Source of the DNA: Bacillota bacterium
GTDB taxonomy: Bacteria; Bacillota; Sulfobacillia; RBS10-35; JAJYVN01
Reading direction: 5' to 3'
Assembly (NCBI GenBank): GCA_021791995.1
Contig: JAJYVN010000027.1
Coordinates: 1 to 17,151 of the forward strand
Length of the DNA: 17,151 nucleotides
Under the pieces are notes generated by a model. That model did not search any database. It was not told the DNA's origin and saw only the letters and a list, made by a program, of their open reading frames with translations. This document shows positions 1-7,150 of the stretch, piece by piece. The position numbers and the translations under genes are program-made. The stretch's first letter is position 1; each line of letters opens with the position of its first letter.

Positions 1-264
1 CGGGGAGCTCGCGGTGTCAAGATTAAGGTTTCGGGGCGCCTAAACGGGGCGGAGTTGTCGCGACGGGAGTGGACGGCCGAGGGATCCGTCCCGCTGCACA
101 CGCTGCGCGCCAACGTGGACTACGGTTTCACTGAGGCGCACACCACGTTCGGACGGCTCGGTGTTAAGGTTTGGATTTACAAGGGCGAGGTGCTGCCGGA
201 GGCGCAACCCGCGGCAGCGGGCGAAGCGGTTGAGGCTCGGGCCAAAGCGGCGGCAAGAGCCTGA
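1..264 (+). CDS. rpsC: 30S ribosomal protein S3, C-terminal part (partial)
   Basis: The reading frame is open from base 1 to a TGA at 262-264 and gives the last 87 residues of S3; the start lies upstream of the window. The conserved C-terminal block is plain: GVKIKVSGRLNGAE, then VPLHTLRANVDYG and GVKVWIYKGEVLP. S3 sits on the head of the small subunit at the mRNA entry channel. The tail after GEVLP is rich in Ala and Glu, which is common for S3 of high-GC bacteria. It lies 25 nt before rplP in the usual S10-operon order. Confidence 0.97.
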   Translation, partial: RGARGVKIKVSGRLNGAELSRREWTAEGSVPLHTLRANVDYGFTEAHTTFGRLGVKVWIYKGEVLPEAQPAAAGEAVEARAKAAARA

Positions 265-289
265 TGGTTGCTGGAGGGGGTGATGCGCG

Positions 290-721
290 GTGCTTATGCC
301 AAAGCGGGTGAAGTATCGACGGCAGCATCGTGGGCGTATGCGGGGCCTCGCCTATGCCGGTGGGCGTGTGTGCTTCGGAGAGTATGGGCTGCAGACGCTC
401 GAACCCGCGTGGATCACGGATCGGCAGATTGAGGCAGCGCGGGTGGCCCTAACGCGGAGCGTGCGCCGGGGTGGGAAGGTCTGGATTACGATCTTTCCCG
501 ACAAGCCGGTCACGAAGAAGCCTGCGGAAACCCGAATGGGCAGTGGCAAGGGCCTTCCCGACCACTGGGTTGCGGTTGTTAAGCCCGGTCGCGTCATGTT
601 CGAGATGGGTGGCGTGTCGGAAGATGCCGCGAAGGAAGCCATGCGGCTGGCGGCGCACAAGCTGCCCGTCAAGACGCGCTTTGTGAAACGCGACCTTGGT
701 GGTGAGGTCAGTGAAGGCTAA
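290..721 (+). CDS. rplP: 50S ribosomal protein L16
   Basis: This 143-residue protein matches L16 over its full usual length. It begins MLMPKRVKYRRQHRGRMRG and contains RQIEAARVALTR, the GGKVWI segment, RMGSGKG and HKLPVKTRFV. L16 binds 23S rRNA near the A site and the peptidyl transferase centre and helps organise tRNA binding. GTG at 290 is chosen because it gives the family N-terminus exactly and follows GGAGGGGG (273-280). Its 3' end overlaps the start of rpmC by 11 nt, which suggests translational coupling. Confidence 0.97.
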   Translation: MLMPKRVKYRRQHRGRMRGLAYAGGRVCFGEYGLQTLEPAWITDRQIEAARVALTRSVRRGGKVWITIFPDKPVTKKPAETRMGSGKGLPDHWVAVVKPGRVMFEMGGVSEDAAKEAMRLAAHKLPVKTRFVKRDLGGEVSEG

Positions 722-917
722 AGAGCTGCATCTTGAGACGGATGCGGAGCTCCTTGAACGCGCAGCCGGCCTAGAGGCGGAGTTATTCAATCTCCGGTTT
801 CAGAGGGCAACGGGTCAGGTGGAGAATTCGGAGCGGTTTCGGCAGATACGCAAGGACATTGCGCGTGTCAAGACCGTTCTGCGGCAACGGGAGATCGCTG
901 GGAGAGGCCAGATTTAG
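711..917 (+). CDS. rpmC: 50S ribosomal protein L29
   Basis: This 68-residue protein has the L29 pattern: MKAKEL at the start, ELFNLRFQRATGQ in the middle, then IRKDIARVKTVLRQRE. L29 is a two-helix protein near the peptide exit tunnel and part of the docking area for trigger factor and SRP. GTG at 711 is chosen because it gives the family N-terminus and is preceded by GGTGA (701-705) at 5 nt. In-frame TTG 696 and GTG 699 or 702 would add three to five residues that the family lacks. It overlaps rplP by 11 nt. Confidence 0.93.
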   Translation: MKAKELHLETDAELLERAAGLEAELFNLRFQRATGQVENSERFRQIRKDIARVKTVLRQREIAGRGQI

Positions 918-934
918 GGCGAAGGGGCTGGAGC

Positions 935-1195
935 ATGGCGGAGCGCGGGAAACGGAAGACGCTGGTGGGAACGGTCGTTTCCGACAAGATGGAGAAGACG
1001 GTGGTCGTTGCCGTGGAGCGATTGAAAGCACACCCGCTCTATGGCAGGCGCGTGCGGGTGACCGAACGCTTCAAGGCGCATAACGAGGGGAACCTCGCGC
1101 ATGTGGGCGACCGCGTTGAGTTGGCGGAGACACGCCCACTGTCGCGCGACAAGCGTTGGCGCGTTCGTTCGATTCTGCGCAAGGCCGAGGTTTAG
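935..1195 (+). CDS. rpsQ: 30S ribosomal protein S17
   Basis: This 86-residue protein is S17, an OB-fold primary binder of the 16S rRNA 5' domain. Visible hallmarks are KTLVGTVVSDKMEKTVVV, HPLYGRRV, the AHNEG turn, GDRVEL and ETRPLSRDKRW. Start ATG 935 follows a purine-rich GGAG. It is the last gene of the S10-operon block; a 69-nt gap, long for this cluster, separates it from rplN. Confidence 0.97.
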   Translation: MAERGKRKTLVGTVVSDKMEKTVVVAVERLKAHPLYGRRVRVTERFKAHNEGNLAHVGDRVELAETRPLSRDKRWRVRSILRKAEV

Positions 1196-1218
1196 ACCGC
1201 GCACGTAAGGGGGGGGGA

Positions 1219-1256
1219 CCGGCGGACTCGTGCCCCACCGGAGGGGCTTTCGCCGG
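1219..1256 (+). promoter_or_regulatory. GC-rich hairpin in the rpsQ-rplN gap
   Basis: CCGGCG (1219-1224) is perfectly complementary to CGCCGG (1251-1256). Inside it GCCCC (1232-1236) pairs with GGGGC (1243-1247) around a 6-nt loop. A run of nine G precedes it (1209-1217), and rplN begins 8 nt after it. There is no U-tract, so it does not look like an intrinsic terminator. It could be a leader or processing element for the spc part of the cluster; function is inferred only from position. Confidence 0.4.
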
Positions 1257-1264
1257 GGTGCAGG

Positions 1265-1633
1265 ATGATTCAGGAACAAACATACCTGGCGGTGGCCGAC
1301 AATACCGGGGCACGCCGGTTGCAGGTGATTAAGGTGCTGGGGGGCGCACGGCGACGATACGCCAACCTGGGCGATATCGTTGTCTGTGCGGTTAAGGCCG
1401 CCGCTCCGGGCGGGATGGTCAAGAAGGGCGACGTGGTAAAGGCGGTGATTGTGCGGTCTGTCACGGGAGCCCAGCGCGAGGACGGGAGCATGATCCGCTT
1501 TGACGAAAACGCGGGGGTCATCCTGCGCGACCAACGGGAGCCGCGCGGAACTCGCATCTTTGGTCCCGTCGCGCGGGAACTGCGAGAGCACGACTTTATG
1601 CGCATCGTCAGTTTGGCGCCCGAGGTCCTGTGA
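1265..1633 (+). CDS. rplN: 50S ribosomal protein L14
   Basis: This 122-residue protein has exactly the usual L14 length. It begins MIQEQTYLAVADNTGAR and contains VIKVLGG, VKKGDVVKAVIVR, the RFDENAGVILRD segment and GTRIFGPVARELRE. L14 lies at the subunit interface and forms bridges B5 and B8 with the 16S rRNA. Start ATG 1265 is the first in-frame ATG. It is the first gene of the spc block and is preceded by a hairpin-bearing gap. Confidence 0.98.
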   Translation: MIQEQTYLAVADNTGARRLQVIKVLGGARRRYANLGDIVVCAVKAAAPGGMVKKGDVVKAVIVRSVTGAQREDGSMIRFDENAGVILRDQREPRGTRIFGPVARELREHDFMRIVSLAPEVL

Positions 1634-1657
1634 GTTTGCGGAGAGGAGGAACGAGCC

Positions 1658-1981
1658 GTGAAGCTGTCGGTACGTCGAGGAGACACCGTTGTCGTTATTG
1701 CCGGTAAGGATCGCGGCAAGCGTGGAACGGTCGAGCGTGTCGATCGGGAAAAGGGACGTGTGGTCGTGGAGGGCGTGAATCTGGTGAAAAGGCACCAGAA
1801 ACCGACCGCCAACCTCACGCAGAGCGGGATCATCGAAAAGCCGGGGAGCATCGCGGTCAGTTCCGTGATGGTCGTGTGCGGACGTTGCAAGGAGCCGACC
1901 CGAATTGGCCACACGGTCCTGGCGGATGGAAGGCGAGTGCGCAAGTGCATTCGGTGTGGCGAGGCGTTCAACCAGAGTTGA
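1658..1981 (+). CDS. rplX: 50S ribosomal protein L24
   Basis: This 107-residue L24 starts MKLSVRRGDTVVVIAGKDRG, the KOW motif that initiates large-subunit assembly by binding 23S rRNA domain I near the tunnel exit. EGVNLVKRHQKP and SGIIEKPGSI are further family hallmarks. The C-terminal part carries two CxxC pairs (C74/C77 and C97/C100), a zinc-ribbon-like arrangement seen in many L24 proteins. GTG 1658 follows GAGAGGAGG at a good distance. Confidence 0.97.
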   Translation: MKLSVRRGDTVVVIAGKDRGKRGTVERVDREKGRVVVEGVNLVKRHQKPTANLTQSGIIEKPGSIAVSSVMVVCGRCKEPTRIGHTVLADGRRVRKCIRCGEAFNQS

Positions 1982-2006
1982 GGGCGCACGGGAGAGGGGA
2001 GCCACG

Positions 2007-2552
2007 ATGGCAGGGTTGAAGGAACGGTACCAGCAGCAGGTGATGCCTGAACTTACCCGGCGCTTTCGGTACCGCAGCGTGATGCAGGTGCCACGCCTGG
2101 TCAAGGTCGTGGTCAACATCGGCGTGGGGGACGCGTTGCAGAATGACAAGATGCTGGACTCTGCGGTGGCGGAGTTGCGTGCAATTACGGGGCAGCAGCC
2201 GGTGGTGACGCGGGCCAAGAAGTCGATCGCGTCGTTTAAGCTCCGTGAGGGTGAGCGGATTGGGGTCATGGTGACGCTGCGCGGTCAGCGAATGTACGAT
2301 TTCCTGGAGCGGCTGTTCTTTTTGGCCCTTCCGCGGGTGCGGGATTTTCGCGGGGTCTCGGCGGACAGCTTTGACGGTCACGGCAACTTTACGCTCGGGC
2401 TACGGGAGCAGTTGGTCTTTCCGGAGGTCGAGTATGACAGTGTTCAGAAGGTACGCGGAATGGAAATTACCGTGGTGACAACCGCAAAGGCCGACGAGGA
2501 ATCGCGAGAGCTTTTGCGTCTTTTGGGGATGCCGTTTCGAGCCGCATCCTGA
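2007..2552 (+). CDS. rplE: 50S ribosomal protein L5
   Basis: This 181-residue protein is L5, which binds 5S rRNA and forms the central protuberance. Hallmarks are LKERY near the start, VPRLVKVVVNIGVGDA, the TGQQPVVTRAKKSIASFKLR block, RDFRGVSADSFDGHGN, and EITVVTTAKADEE near the end. The frame is open further upstream, but only ATG 2007, preceded by GGAGAGGGGAG, gives the family N-terminus; an ATG at 1905 would lie inside rplX. Confidence 0.97.
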   Translation: MAGLKERYQQQVMPELTRRFRYRSVMQVPRLVKVVVNIGVGDALQNDKMLDSAVAELRAITGQQPVVTRAKKSIASFKLREGERIGVMVTLRGQRMYDFLERLFFLALPRVRDFRGVSADSFDGHGNFTLGLREQLVFPEVEYDSVQKVRGMEITVVTTAKADEESRELLRLLGMPFRAAS

Positions 2553-2572
2553 AGCGATGGGAGGGACAGAGC

Positions 2573-2758
2573 GTGGCGACCAAGGTGGATATGGAGCGCA
2601 TGAAGAAGCGACCGCGCTTTGCGGTGCGGCATCGGAATCGGTGCCGGCGCTGCGGGCGGCCGCGCGGATTTATCCGCAAATTCGGACTGTGCCGGATGTG
2701 TTTTCGCGAATTAGCGCATGAGGGGCAATTGCCCGGGGTACGCAAGGCGAGTTGGTAG
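2573..2758 (+). CDS. rpsZ: 30S ribosomal protein S14, zinc-binding type Z
   Basis: This 61-residue protein is the short, zinc-binding form of S14. Cysteines C24, C27, C40 and C43 (CRRC and CRMC) form the zinc site, followed by FRELAHEGQLPGVRKASW, the near-invariant end of the family. S14 sits in the head of the small subunit. Start GTG 2573 follows GGGAGGGA. It occupies the normal slot between rplE and rpsH. Confidence 0.97.
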   Translation: MATKVDMERMKKRPRFAVRHRNRCRRCGRPRGFIRKFGLCRMCFRELAHEGQLPGVRKASW

Positions 2759-2774
2759 GAGAGGAGAGGGAGCC

Positions 2775-3167
2775 ATGACGGATCCGATCGCCGATATGCT
2801 TGCGCGCATTCGGAACGCACTGATTGTGAAAAGGCACCAAGTGGATATGCCTGGTTCGGAGATGAAGAGGGCGATTGCCCAGATCCTGCGGGACGAGGGG
2901 TTCATCGAGAGTGTTCAGTGGGTCCAGGATGGGGTGCGTGGTATTCTCCGATTGACGCTGAAGTATGGAGCGCAGCGCAAGGCGGTGATCAGCGGGCTCC
3001 GCCGTGTCTCGCGTCCTGGGCTACGGGTCTATGCGGGCAAAGAGGAACTGCCGCGTGTTCGTGGTGGCCTCGGAATTGCCGTGGTGTCTACCTCGCGCGG
3101 AGTGATGACGGACCGCGCCGCACGCAAAGCCGGTGTGGGCGGCGAGGTTCTCTGCTACGTCTGGTAG
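2775..3167 (+). CDS. rpsH: 30S ribosomal protein S8
   Basis: This 130-residue protein begins MTDPIADMLARIRNA, the S8 signature start, and ends with the conserved STSRGVMTDRAARKAGVGGE block. S8 binds the central domain of 16S rRNA early in small-subunit assembly; in E. coli it is also the repressor of the spc operon. Start ATG 2775 follows GGAGAGGGAG. A longer open frame from 2718 overlaps rpsZ and is not used. Confidence 0.98.
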   Translation: MTDPIADMLARIRNALIVKRHQVDMPGSEMKRAIAQILRDEGFIESVQWVQDGVRGILRLTLKYGAQRKAVISGLRRVSRPGLRVYAGKEELPRVRGGLGIAVVSTSRGVMTDRAARKAGVGGEVLCYVW

Positions 3168-3194
3168 TGCAGTCAGAGAGACGGGGTGCTGAAG

Positions 3195-3734
3195 TTGTCG
3201 AGGGTGGGGTTACGTCCCATCTCGATTCCGAAGGGCGTTCAGGTTGCGTTGGAGGACGCCGCGGTCGAGGTGCGGGGACCAAAGGGGAGCCTGTCGCGTC
3301 GTTTGCCGAACGGGATCGCGGTGGAACGGTCGGGGGATGCCTTGCGGGTGCGTCGGGAGGAGGAAGAACGCCACCTGCGCGCGCTGCATGGGCTGACGCG
3401 GACCTTGGTGGCGAACATGGTGGAAGGCGTAACCAACGGGTTCAGCAAGTCGCTGGAACTGGTCGGAACAGGTTATCGCGCCGCCAAGAACGGACGGAAG
3501 CTCGTCCTCACCGTTGGGTACTCGCACACCGTTGAGGTCGACCCTCCGGATGGCATCGAGATCGACGTTCCCGCCGCGAATAGCATCGTCGTGCGGGGTA
3601 TCGATAAGCAGGTAGTGGGTCAAGTTGCCGCGGACATTCGCGCGGTGCGACCACCGTCGGTGTATGGGGTGGGTAAGGGAATCCGGTATGCGGGCGAGCG
3701 CGTGCGCCTCAAGGAAGGTAAGACGGGGAAGTAG
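3195..3734 (+). CDS. rplF: 50S ribosomal protein L6
   Basis: This 179-residue protein has the L6 arrangement of two similar alpha/beta domains. It shows the MSRVG start, EVRGPKGSLSR, HGLTRTLVANMVEGV, LELVGTGYRA, KLVLTVGYSH and GKGIRYAGE. L6 lies near the factor-binding site. TTG 3195 gives the family N-terminus MSRVG with GGGGTG 6 nt upstream; GTG 3186 would add MLK. Compared with the common YKGKGIRY, this protein has YGVGKGIRY, about one extra residue in that turn. Confidence 0.95.
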   Translation: MSRVGLRPISIPKGVQVALEDAAVEVRGPKGSLSRRLPNGIAVERSGDALRVRREEEERHLRALHGLTRTLVANMVEGVTNGFSKSLELVGTGYRAAKNGRKLVLTVGYSHTVEVDPPDGIEIDVPAANSIVVRGIDKQVVGQVAADIRAVRPPSVYGVGKGIRYAGERVRLKEGKTGK

Positions 3735-3749
3735 GTTGGGGAAGGGAGG

Positions 3750-4112
3750 GTGGAGCGCGTGTCCAAGCGGAGGGAATTGCGGCTCAAGCGGCACAGACGG
3801 GTGCGGAAGCGCGTTTCTGGGACGGCGGAGCGCCCGCGGTTGAATGTATTTCGCAGCAGCCGACACATGTATGCGCAGTTGATCGACGACCGGCGCGGCA
3901 CAACAATCTGCTCGGCATCGACACTCGAGATGGAGTCCGGGGCAGGTTCTGGTGCCACGGTGGATGCCGCCCGGCTGGTGGGCGAGCGAATCGGGAAGAG
4001 GGCCGTGGAGCTTGGGGTCCGTACGGCGGTCTTTGACCGGGGCGGGTATGTCTATCACGGCCGAGTGGCGGCAGTGGCGGACGGGGCGCGGGCCTCGGGC
4101 CTCGAATTCTGA
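3750..4112 (+). CDS. rplR: 50S ribosomal protein L18
   Basis: This protein of about 120 residues is L18, which binds 5S rRNA together with L5. Hallmarks: LKRHRRVRKRVSGTAERPRLNVFRS, the MYAQLIDD segment, and VFDRGGYVYHGRVAAVADGAR near the end. GTG 3750 and GTG 3759 (three codons later) are both possible; the latter has the better-spaced GGAGGGTG. Order and spacing to rplF and rpsE are as in other bacteria. Confidence 0.96.
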   Translation: MERVSKRRELRLKRHRRVRKRVSGTAERPRLNVFRSSRHMYAQLIDDRRGTTICSASTLEMESGAGSGATVDAARLVGERIGKRAVELGVRTAVFDRGGYVYHGRVAAVADGARASGLEF

Positions 4113-4133
4113 TGCGACTGGACTTCTAAGGGG

Positions 4134-4637
4134 GTGGCGGTGATCCCGAAGGGCGACGAACGCGAATACCAGGAGAAGGTTATCAGCGTCAACCGTGTCT
4201 CGAAGGTCGTCAAGGGCGGTCGGCGCTTGAGCTTCAGTGTTCTGGTCGTGGTGGGTGACGGGCGAGGGCGCGTCGGAGCAGGCCTCGGCAAGGCGGCCAC
4301 GGTTCAGGACGCAGTGCCCAAGGCGATTGCGTCCGCGAAGAAAGCCATGGTGGACGTTCCACGTCGGGCATCGACGATTCCGCATGACGTGATTGGTCAC
4401 TTCGGCGCAGGCAAGGTCCTGCTCAAGCCAGCATCGCCCGGGACCGGACTGATTGCTGGACACGGGGTGCGCGAGGTGCTGGAACTCGCCGGTATCCAGG
4501 ACGTGCTCGCGAAGTCGTTCGGAACGTCCAACCCCAATAATGTGGTGTATGCGACGATTGACGGGCTGATGGGCCTCCAAAGCGAGGAGCAGGTGGCCCG
4601 TATGCGCGGCAAGACCGTGGAGGAACTTCGGGCCTAA
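4134..4637 (+). CDS. rpsE: 30S ribosomal protein S5
   Basis: This protein of 165-167 residues is S5. It shows the EKVISVNRVSKVVKGGRR N-terminal RNA-binding segment, FSVLVVVGDGRGRVGAGLGKA, PHDVIGHFGAGKVLLKPA, and GKTVEEL at the end. S5 shapes the mRNA entry side and affects decoding fidelity. GTG 4134 has AAGGGG directly against it with no spacing, whereas GTG 4140 sits 2-3 nt after GGGGGTGG; the true start may be 4140. The next gene is rplO rather than rpmD, only 17 nt away. Confidence 0.97.
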   Translation: MAVIPKGDEREYQEKVISVNRVSKVVKGGRRLSFSVLVVVGDGRGRVGAGLGKAATVQDAVPKAIASAKKAMVDVPRRASTIPHDVIGHFGAGKVLLKPASPGTGLIAGHGVREVLELAGIQDVLAKSFGTSNPNNVVYATIDGLMGLQSEEQVARMRGKTVEELRA

Positions 4638-4654
4638 AGGACAGAGGGTGAACT

Positions 4655-5122
4655 GTGTTGGCGGATCTACGATTGGAGGCGCTTGGCGCGGGACAGGGGC
4701 GTGGTGCGGCGAAGCGCGTTGGGCGAGGAATCGGCTCAGGCCATGGCAAGACGTCGTGCAAAGGGCACAAAGGCCAAAAGGCGCGGAGTGGTGGGGTAAA
4801 GGGCCCGGCGTTTGAGGGAGGCCAATTACCCATGCACCGGCGACTGCCCAAGCGCGGCTTTACCAACGCCGCCTTTCGGCAGCGGTGGCAGGAGATTAAC
4901 GTCGACCAACTTGTGCTGTTTGCCCAGGGTGCGGTCGTGACACCGGAGGAGCTTTCGGCTCATGGGCTGATTCGGGATGCAAACACACCGGTGCGAGTGC
5001 TCGGCCGCGGGGAGTGCGCACCAGGACTCGAGGTGCAGGCTCATACCTTTTCAGGAGCGGCTCGGCGAAAGATTGAGGGTGCCGGCGGGCGAGCCAATGT
5101 GATTGGTGCGGCCGAGGCGTAG
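4655..5122 (+). CDS. rplO: 50S ribosomal protein L15
   Basis: This 155-residue protein is L15. The glycine- and basic-rich N-terminal extension (RVGRGIGSGHGKTSCKGHKG) that threads into the 23S rRNA core is present, followed by FEGGQLPMHRRLPKRGF and a C-terminal domain ending in the GGRANVI type. GTG 4655 follows GAGGGTGA at 4 nt. It normally follows rpmD; here it directly follows rpsE. Confidence 0.97.
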   Translation: MLADLRLEALGAGQGRGAAKRVGRGIGSGHGKTSCKGHKGQKARSGGVKGPAFEGGQLPMHRRLPKRGFTNAAFRQRWQEINVDQLVLFAQGAVVTPEELSAHGLIRDANTPVRVLGRGECAPGLEVQAHTFSGAARRKIEGAGGRANVIGAAEA

Positions 5123-5154
5123 TCTCGCGACGAGGACGGGAGAGGGGGAGCCCG

Positions 5155-6450
5155 GTGGCGACGCAGTTCGCAAGCGGTGTGGGTAGGGCCGTCGAGTTCT
5201 CCGACCTGCGACGCAGGCTTCTGTATACGTTGGGGATGCTGGTGGTGTTTCGTGTGGGTGCGCACATCCCCACTCCCGGTGTGAATGTTGCGGCACTGCA
5301 CCAATTGTTCAGCGCCAACAACGACACCTTCTTTGGGCTGCTCAACCTCTTTGCCGGGGGCGCGCTGGCGGTCTTTGCGGTCTTTGCGATGAGCGTGATC
5401 CCATACGTCAACGCATCCATCATCATGCAACTTCTCACGCTGGTCATTCCGCAGGTGGAGGAGTGGTCCAAGGAGGGCCAGGAGGGCCAGAAGAAGATTA
5501 ACCAGTGGACCCGCTATGGCACGGTTGCGCTGGGTCTTGTGCAGGCAACTGCGTTGGCCTTCTTCCTACGGGACAACGGTGTGCTACTCACCGCTAACCT
5601 CTGGAACATGGGGCTGATCGTGCTGGTGTTGACGGCAGGGACCACCTTCTTGATGTGGATCGGCGAACAGATGACGGAGTATGGCATCGGCAACGGGATT
5701 TCGCTTTTGATCACGGTTGGTATTCTCTCGGCGCTCCCGACTGGCCTCCGCAAGATCGTATCGCTTTTGGCCGCGGGGAGTGTGAGCTGGTTTAACGCCA
5801 TCATTTACCTCGTCTTGACTGCTGCGCTCTTGGCGGCGATCGTCTACTTTACCCTGGCGTACCGTCGGATCACGGTGCAGTATGCGCGTCGTGTCGTGGG
5901 CCGGAGGGTGTATGGCGGGCAGTCCAGCTACCTGCCCATCAAGGTCAACCAGGCAGGGGTGATCCCTGTTATCTTCGCGGTTTCACTGCTGATCGTACCG
6001 ATCACGTTGGTTTCGTTCTTCCATGTCGGATGGTTGTCCCCGGTGGCCAACTTTCTCAACTCCGGCCGCGGACTGAGCGAATTGGTGTATAACCTCGTCT
6101 TTGCCGCATTGATTATCGCCTTCACCTTCTTTTACACGCCCATCATCTGGAATCCAGTGGATGTTGCGGACAACATTAAGAAGGCTGGGGGATTCATTCC
6201 GGGCATTCGTCCCGGACGCCCGACTGCGGAGTATTTGAGTCGCGTGCTGCTGCGGGTGACGGTGCTCGGTGCGATCTTCCTGGCGGCGGTGGCAGTGCTG
6301 CCCGTGATCTTTACCTCCGCCAGTGGCATTGGGCGGGCCGGGGAGTTCGGTGGCACGGCGCTCTTGATCGTGGTGGCAGTCGCGATTGACACGATGCAGC
6401 AGATTGAGGGGCACCTCTTGATGCGACGCTATCAGGGATTCATTCGCTGA
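5155..6450 (+). CDS. secY: Preprotein translocase subunit SecY
   Basis: This 431-residue membrane protein is SecY, the channel of the Sec translocon in the cytoplasmic membrane. About ten hydrophobic segments are visible. Family blocks include FRVGAHIPTPGV after the first segment start, FAMSVIPYVNASIIMQLL (plug and TM2b-TM3 region), EQMTEYGIGNGISLL, the YLPIKVNQAGVIPVIFA segment, PVDVADNIKKAGGFIPGIRPG, and MQQIEGHLLMRRYQGF at the end. GTG 5155 follows GGGAGAGGGGGAG. It is the normal neighbour of rplO and adk. Confidence 0.98.
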   Translation: MATQFASGVGRAVEFSDLRRRLLYTLGMLVVFRVGAHIPTPGVNVAALHQLFSANNDTFFGLLNLFAGGALAVFAVFAMSVIPYVNASIIMQLLTLVIPQVEEWSKEGQEGQKKINQWTRYGTVALGLVQATALAFFLRDNGVLLTANLWNMGLIVLVLTAGTTFLMWIGEQMTEYGIGNGISLLITVGILSALPTGLRKIVSLLAAGSVSWFNAIIYLVLTAALLAAIVYFTLAYRRITVQYARRVVGRRVYGGQSSYLPIKVNQAGVIPVIFAVSLLIVPITLVSFFHVGWLSPVANFLNSGRGLSELVYNLVFAALIIAFTFFYTPIIWNPVDVADNIKKAGGFIPGIRPGRPTAEYLSRVLLRVTVLGAIFLAAVAVLPVIFTSASGIGRAGEFGGTALLIVVAVAIDTMQQIEGHLLMRRYQGFIR

Positions 6451-6490
6451 GAGATGCGGCATAGGCTGGTGGGTTGTGGGGGGGTAGTTG

Positions 6491-7150
6491 GTGCGGATCG
6501 TTCTGCTAGGTCTGCCGGGGTCGGGCAAGGGCACGCAGGCCGAAGCGCTCGCGCGTGTGTGGGGGAGCGTGCACATTAGCACGGGGGACATCTTTCGGCA
6601 GGCGGTGAGTGAGGGGAGCGACCTCGGTCGGAAGGTTGAAGAGATCCTCAGCCGGGGCGATCTTGTGCCAGATGTGCTTACCTCAGCGATCGTTCGCGCA
6701 CGCCTGCACCGGGCGGATTGTCGGGATGGGTTCGTTTTGGACGGTTTTCCGCGGACCGTCCCACAGGCTATCGCGCTCGACGCCATGTTGCAGGAGGCGG
6801 GTGTCATGCTCGATGCGGTTGTCCAGTTGGATGTGGCAGCCGATGTGGTGATCGAACGACTGGCGGGGCGGCGGGTTTGTTCGGTCTGTGGTGCCACGTA
6901 CCATTTGCGCACGAATCCTCCTCCCGCCGAAGGGCGCTGCGCGCGGTGCGGAGGTTCGGTGGTCGCTCGACCCGATGACAGCGAAGAGGCTCAGCAGCGA
7001 CGGATCGCGGTCTATCAGGCGGCCACGGCGCCCCTGGTTACGTTTTACGAATCACAAGGGCGGCTGGTGCGTGTGGATGCGGTGGGGACCGTGGCTGTCG
7101 TCAGTGAACGGGTGCGTCGTGCGGTGGAACGGGAGGAGGCTCGATCGTGA
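6491..7150 (+). CDS. adk: Adenylate kinase (zinc LID form)
   Basis: This 219-residue enzyme converts ATP + AMP to 2 ADP. The P-loop GLPGSGKGT lies at residues 7-15, STGDIFR at 30-36 and DGFPRT at 84-89. The LID domain carries C130/C133 and C150/C153, the four-cysteine zinc form typical of Gram-positive bacteria. GTG 6491 gives the family N-terminus and is 5-6 nt after a G-rich Shine-Dalgarno; TTG 6488 one codon earlier is less well spaced. It overlaps map by 4 nt (GTGA), indicating coupling. Confidence 0.97.
   Translation: MRIVLLGLPGSGKGTQAEALARVWGSVHISTGDIFRQAVSEGSDLGRKVEEILSRGDLVPDVLTSAIVRARLHRADCRDGFVLDGFPRTVPQAIALDAMLQEAGVMLDAVVQLDVAADVVIERLAGRRVCSVCGATYHLRTNPPPAEGRCARCGGSVVARPDDSEEAQQRRIAVYQAATAPLVTFYESQGRLVRVDAVGTVAVVSERVRRAVEREEARS

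Noticed and set aside
914..2269. Long open frame on the - strand (451 codons), opposite rpsQ-rplE
   Set aside because: It is a shadow of strongly supported ribosomal genes on the + strand; its translation is rich in His/Pro/Arg with no family pattern.
3210..4580. Long open frame on the - strand (456 codons), opposite rplF-rpsE
   Set aside because: Same reason: high-GC codon bias keeps the antisense frame open across known + strand genes, and the product has no recognisable domains.
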